From contig JASLLE010000022.1 of NCBI GenBank assembly GCA_030747175.1, forward strand, positions 1 through 35,944: a DNA stretch of 35,944 bases, written 5' to 3'. The notes below the pieces were generated by a model. The model had not been told where the DNA came from. It did not search any database and saw only the letters and a list, made by a program, of their open reading frames with translations. How positions within the stretch are numbered: the stretch's first letter is position 1; each line of letters starts with the position of its first letter. Positions 33,636 through 35,944 of this stretch are shown in pieces. The translations under genes were made by a program, and so were the position numbers. Source of the DNA: Dehalococcoidia bacterium (GTDB lineage Bacteria > Chloroflexota > Dehalococcoidia > Lucifugimonadales > Lucifugimonadaceae).

Positions 33636-34639
33636 GCTTCTCCGCTCCCCTGGCTGGCGCCCGAGATGTCCAGGACATTCTTGATGACGCCGTCTGTACG
33701 TCCGGAGTACATCTCGTAAGCCGCCGGGATGTCGTCCCATGCCGAGTGATGGGTGATCAACACTGATGGGTCAAGCCAGCCCCTGTCGCGCAAATCGACC
33801 ATTGTTTGTATAGCCTCGGTCGGCGTCTGCGATAAGAAAGATCCCGTGGCGATGATCCGGGCTTCTTTCATCATCCAGTCAGGGTGACGGAACGTCGGAA
33901 GCTGATCGCGCGGGATCTGGCTAAAGCCGATGATTGTGCCGTACATGTTCACGAGGCTGACGGCCTGGTTGAGTCCGTCCGGGTCCGCTGACGCGTCTAC
34001 GACAACGTCCACGCCTTCGCCGTTGGTGACCTCTGCAAGGGCCTCGACCACGTTCTCACGATCGGCGTTGATGGTGTGTGTTGCTCCGAGTTCACGCGCC
34101 TTGTCCAGCCGGTAGTCCAGCAGGTCGATTCCGACGACCTGCTTCGCGCCCGTGCGCTCGGCGATCATCGTGAAGGACAGGCCAATTGCGCCCTGGCCTA
34201 TGACGGCGATGCGCTTGTCCGTTGACTGGGCCCAGCGGCGTGCGGAGTAGAGAACGGTGCCGGTGGGCTGGCACATGAGCCAGTCTTCCGTGGATTCCTG
34301 CTCGGGAAGCCTTATCAGGTGTTTGCTCGCTATGTACTCGGCAAGCCCGCCGGCCCCTCCGCCGGGGGATGTCGGGTCCGGCAGTACGATCACCCGTTCA
34401 CCGACCGGATGCTCCGGGTTACGGCTTTCGACGATAGTTCCGGCGATTTCGTGACACGGCGCGCCGGCCGGCAGTGGGTACTGCTCTTCTGGCAGCACCG
34501 GTTCATACCTGACGTGCGTGTCACTGCCGCAGACCGAACCACACTCGACTTTTACCATCGCCTGCCCGTCCGCGAGCGTTGGGCTATCGACTTCGACCTG
34601 CTCCAGACGACGTGGGCCGGTCTGCTGGTACGCCTTCAT
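33632..34639 (-). CDS. Zinc-type medium-chain dehydrogenase (MDR), paralogue 4
   Basis: 335 residues. It has VCGSDTH, APCHEIAG and LMCQPTGT for the catalytic zinc site. GQGAIGLSF and VVGIDLLDYRL form the NAD-binding fold, and VVVDASADPDGLNQAV follows. The substrate loop around 90-110 (PDPTSPGGGAGGLAEYI) is longer and glycine-rich compared with its neighbours, the part of the family that most often shapes specificity. Its stop overlaps the next gene's start by 4 bases, and it starts 21 bases after the previous copy. A strong Shine-Dalgarno is not evident. Confidence 0.88.
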   Translation of the reverse strand: MKAYQQTGPRRLEQVEVDSPTLADGQAMVKVECGSVCGSDTHVRYEPVLPEEQYPLPAGAPCHEIAGTIVESRNPEHPVGERVIVLPDPTSPGGGAGGLAEYIASKHLIRLPEQESTEDWLMCQPTGTVLYSARRWAQSTDKRIAVIGQGAIGLSFTMIAERTGAKQVVGIDLLDYRLDKARELGATHTINADRENVVEALAEVTNGEGVDVVVDASADPDGLNQAVSLVNMYGTIIGFSQIPRDQLPTFRHPDWMMKEARIIATGSFLSQTPTEAIQTMVDLRDRGWLDPSVLITHHSAWDDIPAAYEMYSGRTDGVIKNVLDISGASQGSGEA

Positions 34640-34660
34640 CGGGACATCACCGCCGCGCCG

Positions 34661-35653
34661 TTATTCAGCATTTATCTCCATTACCACCTTGATCACGTTG
34701 TCTTTTCTGTGTGAGTACATCTCGTACGCGTCCGGGATGTCATCCCAGCCAACGCGATGCGTTGTGAACTGCGCCGGGTCCATCCATCCCCGGTCCCGGA
34801 GATCGACCATCGCCCCGATAGCCTCGGTCGGCGTGGCCGAGCCGCCGGAGCTCGTGGGATGGATGAATACTTCTTTACGCATCCATTCCTGGTGACGGAA
34901 TATGACCTGTTCCTCCGTGGGGATGAGAGAGAAGCCGATAACGAGACCACGCTGGTTGACCATCTGTACGGCCTGGTTGATGCCGTCCGGATCCGCCGAG
35001 GCGTCCACCACGACATCCACACCCTCGCCGCCCGTTATCTCTTCGATCGCCTCGATCACGTTGTCGCGATCCGGGTTGATCGTGCTTGTAGCGCCGACCT
35101 TTTCCGCCATGTCCAGCCGGTAGTCCAGCAGGTCGATAGCGATCACGTTTTGCGCGCCCTGGTTGGCTGCGATGTTGGTGAAAGACAGGCCGATAGCGCC
35201 CTGGCCCATGATGGCGATGCGCTTGTCATCGGTCGTGCCCCAGCGCCGGGACGAGTAAAGTGCCGTTCCGGACGGCTGGCACATTACCCAGTCAGCCGTG
35301 CTCCCGTAGTCCGGCAGGGGGATGACCTTGGAACTGGCGATGTAGTCCGCCAGCCCGCCGCCGCGATGCCCGCCAGCGGATACCGCCGTTTCCGGCAGGA
35401 CGATGGCACGTGTTCCCACCTCGAAACCCGGTTTTCGCGATTCCACGATGGTGCCCGCGATCTCGTGGCACGGCGATCCGTAGAACATCGGGTAGCGCTC
35501 TTCGGGTAGCGCCGGCTCGTAGTTCAGGTGGACATCACTGCCGCAGATGGAGCTGTGCTGAACTTTGAGGACGACCTCGCCGTCCTCCGGCGTCGGGTCG
35601 GGCGCGTCGACAAGGTCCAGATTTCGTTGCCCGGTCAATCGATAGGCCTTCAT
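34661..35653 (-). CDS. Zinc-type medium-chain dehydrogenase (MDR), paralogue 5
   Basis: 330 residues from ATG 35653 with GGAG at about 6-7 bases spacing. C37 in ICGSDVH, C62-H63-E64 in SPCHEIAG, and VMCQPSGT are present. The first of these has Val where four copies have Thr next to the zinc Cys loop. GQGAIGLSF and VIAIDLLDYRL (NAD-type) and VVVDASADPDGINQAV are seen. An inserted AVSAGGHRGGG stretch lies where classical enzymes carry the structural zinc. It lies 18 bases after the partial copy upstream, within the same minus-strand transcript. Confidence 0.88.
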   Translation of the reverse strand: MKAYRLTGQRNLDLVDAPDPTPEDGEVVLKVQHSSICGSDVHLNYEPALPEERYPMFYGSPCHEIAGTIVESRKPGFEVGTRAIVLPETAVSAGGHRGGGLADYIASSKVIPLPDYGSTADWVMCQPSGTALYSSRRWGTTDDKRIAIMGQGAIGLSFTNIAANQGAQNVIAIDLLDYRLDMAEKVGATSTINPDRDNVIEAIEEITGGEGVDVVVDASADPDGINQAVQMVNQRGLVIGFSLIPTEEQVIFRHQEWMRKEVFIHPTSSGGSATPTEAIGAMVDLRDRGWMDPAQFTTHRVGWDDIPDAYEMYSHRKDNVIKVVMEINAE

Positions 35654-35671
35654 TCCGGTCTCCGATTCTGT

Positions 35672-35944
35672 CTAGCCGTTGACGTCCATGACGACCTTGA
35701 TGACCTGGTCTGACCGGTTGGCGTACATTTCGTAAGCGTCCGGAATGCCGTCCCATCCGACCCGGTGCGTGATCAGTCTTGCGGGGTCTGCCCAGCCGCG
35801 AGCACGTAGAGCGACCATCTTCTCGATGGCCTCGGTCGGGGTCGGTGAGGCGCCCGAAACGGTCGGGGCGAGGCGGGCTGCTTTGCGCATCCACGCCTGG
35901 TGGTTGAAAACAACTGGCTCTGTGGCGGATATGAGGCTGAAGCC
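35672..35944 (-). CDS. Zinc-type medium-chain dehydrogenase (MDR), paralogue 6, N-terminal part outside window
   Basis: The frame is open to the window edge, so only the last 90 residues are seen. They begin GFSLISATEPVVFNHQAWMR, which aligns with the GFSLIPTEEQVIFRHQEWMR region of the next gene, and end in ITHRVGWDGIPDAYEMYANR plus a short tail. This is the C-terminal part of the catalytic domain; catalytic-zinc and cofactor motifs would lie beyond the window. The array therefore continues to the right of base 35944. Confidence 0.85.
   Translation of the reverse strand, partial: GFSLISATEPVVFNHQAWMRKAARLAPTVSGASPTPTEAIEKMVALRARGWADPARLITHRVGWDGIPDAYEMYANRSDQVIKVVMDVNG

Noticed and set aside
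1..35944. CRISPR arrays, prophage or transposase genes
   Set aside because: No regularly spaced repeats, integrase, recombinase or phage structural genes were found on either strand. The only phage-like hint is the C-terminus of the 67-residue protein at 18588.

Overview
The window looks like a GC-rich bacterial chromosome segment, most likely from the Chloroflexota (Dehalococcoidia/SAR202-like). This is an inference. It rests on the mix of enolase-superfamily, SDR, MDR and MaoC-type enzymes, on a long-form SRP RNA with an Alu-like 5' part, and on a large multi-repeat membrane protein of a style I associate with that phylum. No phage, integrase, transposase or CRISPR array is visible. Genes are tightly packed on both strands, and two convergent pairs have touching or overlapping stop codons.

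Layout. 1-3.8 kb: 3' part of a CocE-type hydrolase, a zinc-ribbon membrane protein, a MaoC/FAS1-like dehydratase and a GNAT acetyltransferase. 4-7.1 kb: an NHL beta-propeller protein and, convergent to it across a strong bidirectional terminator, a 679-residue membrane protein with three internal repeats spaced exactly 95 residues apart. 7.2-10.4 kb: a probable minus-strand operon of a 14-TM MFS transporter and two paralogous SDRs. 10.5-12.7 kb: a SAM methyltransferase interrupted by two consecutive in-frame TGA codons, the rRNA methyltransferase RlmB and an orphan CheX-like protein. 12.8-16.4 kb: an enolase-superfamily sugar-acid dehydratase, an MFS transporter with a structured leader, and a TPR protein. 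16.4-20.7 kb: a hairpin-rich intergenic repeat block, LpdA, tRNA-Leu(UAG), a small protein and a PEP-utilizing-domain protein. 20.8-25.5 kb: a lipoprotein, an MbfA-like ferritin/VIT1 fusion, LepA, an unlisted 49-residue membrane peptide and a c-type cytochrome lipoprotein. 25.5-29.6 kb: GalU, SRP RNA, an overlapping rsmA-ispE-membrane protein operon, and a peroxiredoxin. 29.6-35.9 kb: six paralogous zinc-type MDR dehydrogenases. Five form a contiguous same-strand array that runs off the window, and the sixth is separated from them by an oppositely oriented methyltransferase.

The housekeeping genes (rlmB, lepA, rsmA, ispE, galU, lpdA, SRP RNA, tRNA) are ordinary. The accessory parts suggest a heterotroph with expanded oxidoreductase families acting on small polyols, sugar acids or alcohols. 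The observations most worth following are the tandem-TGA methyltransferase with a hairpin placed where a bacterial SECIS would sit, the six-member MDR expansion lacking the structural-zinc lobe, the 95-residue repeat protein, and the small coupled ORF before the cytochrome.
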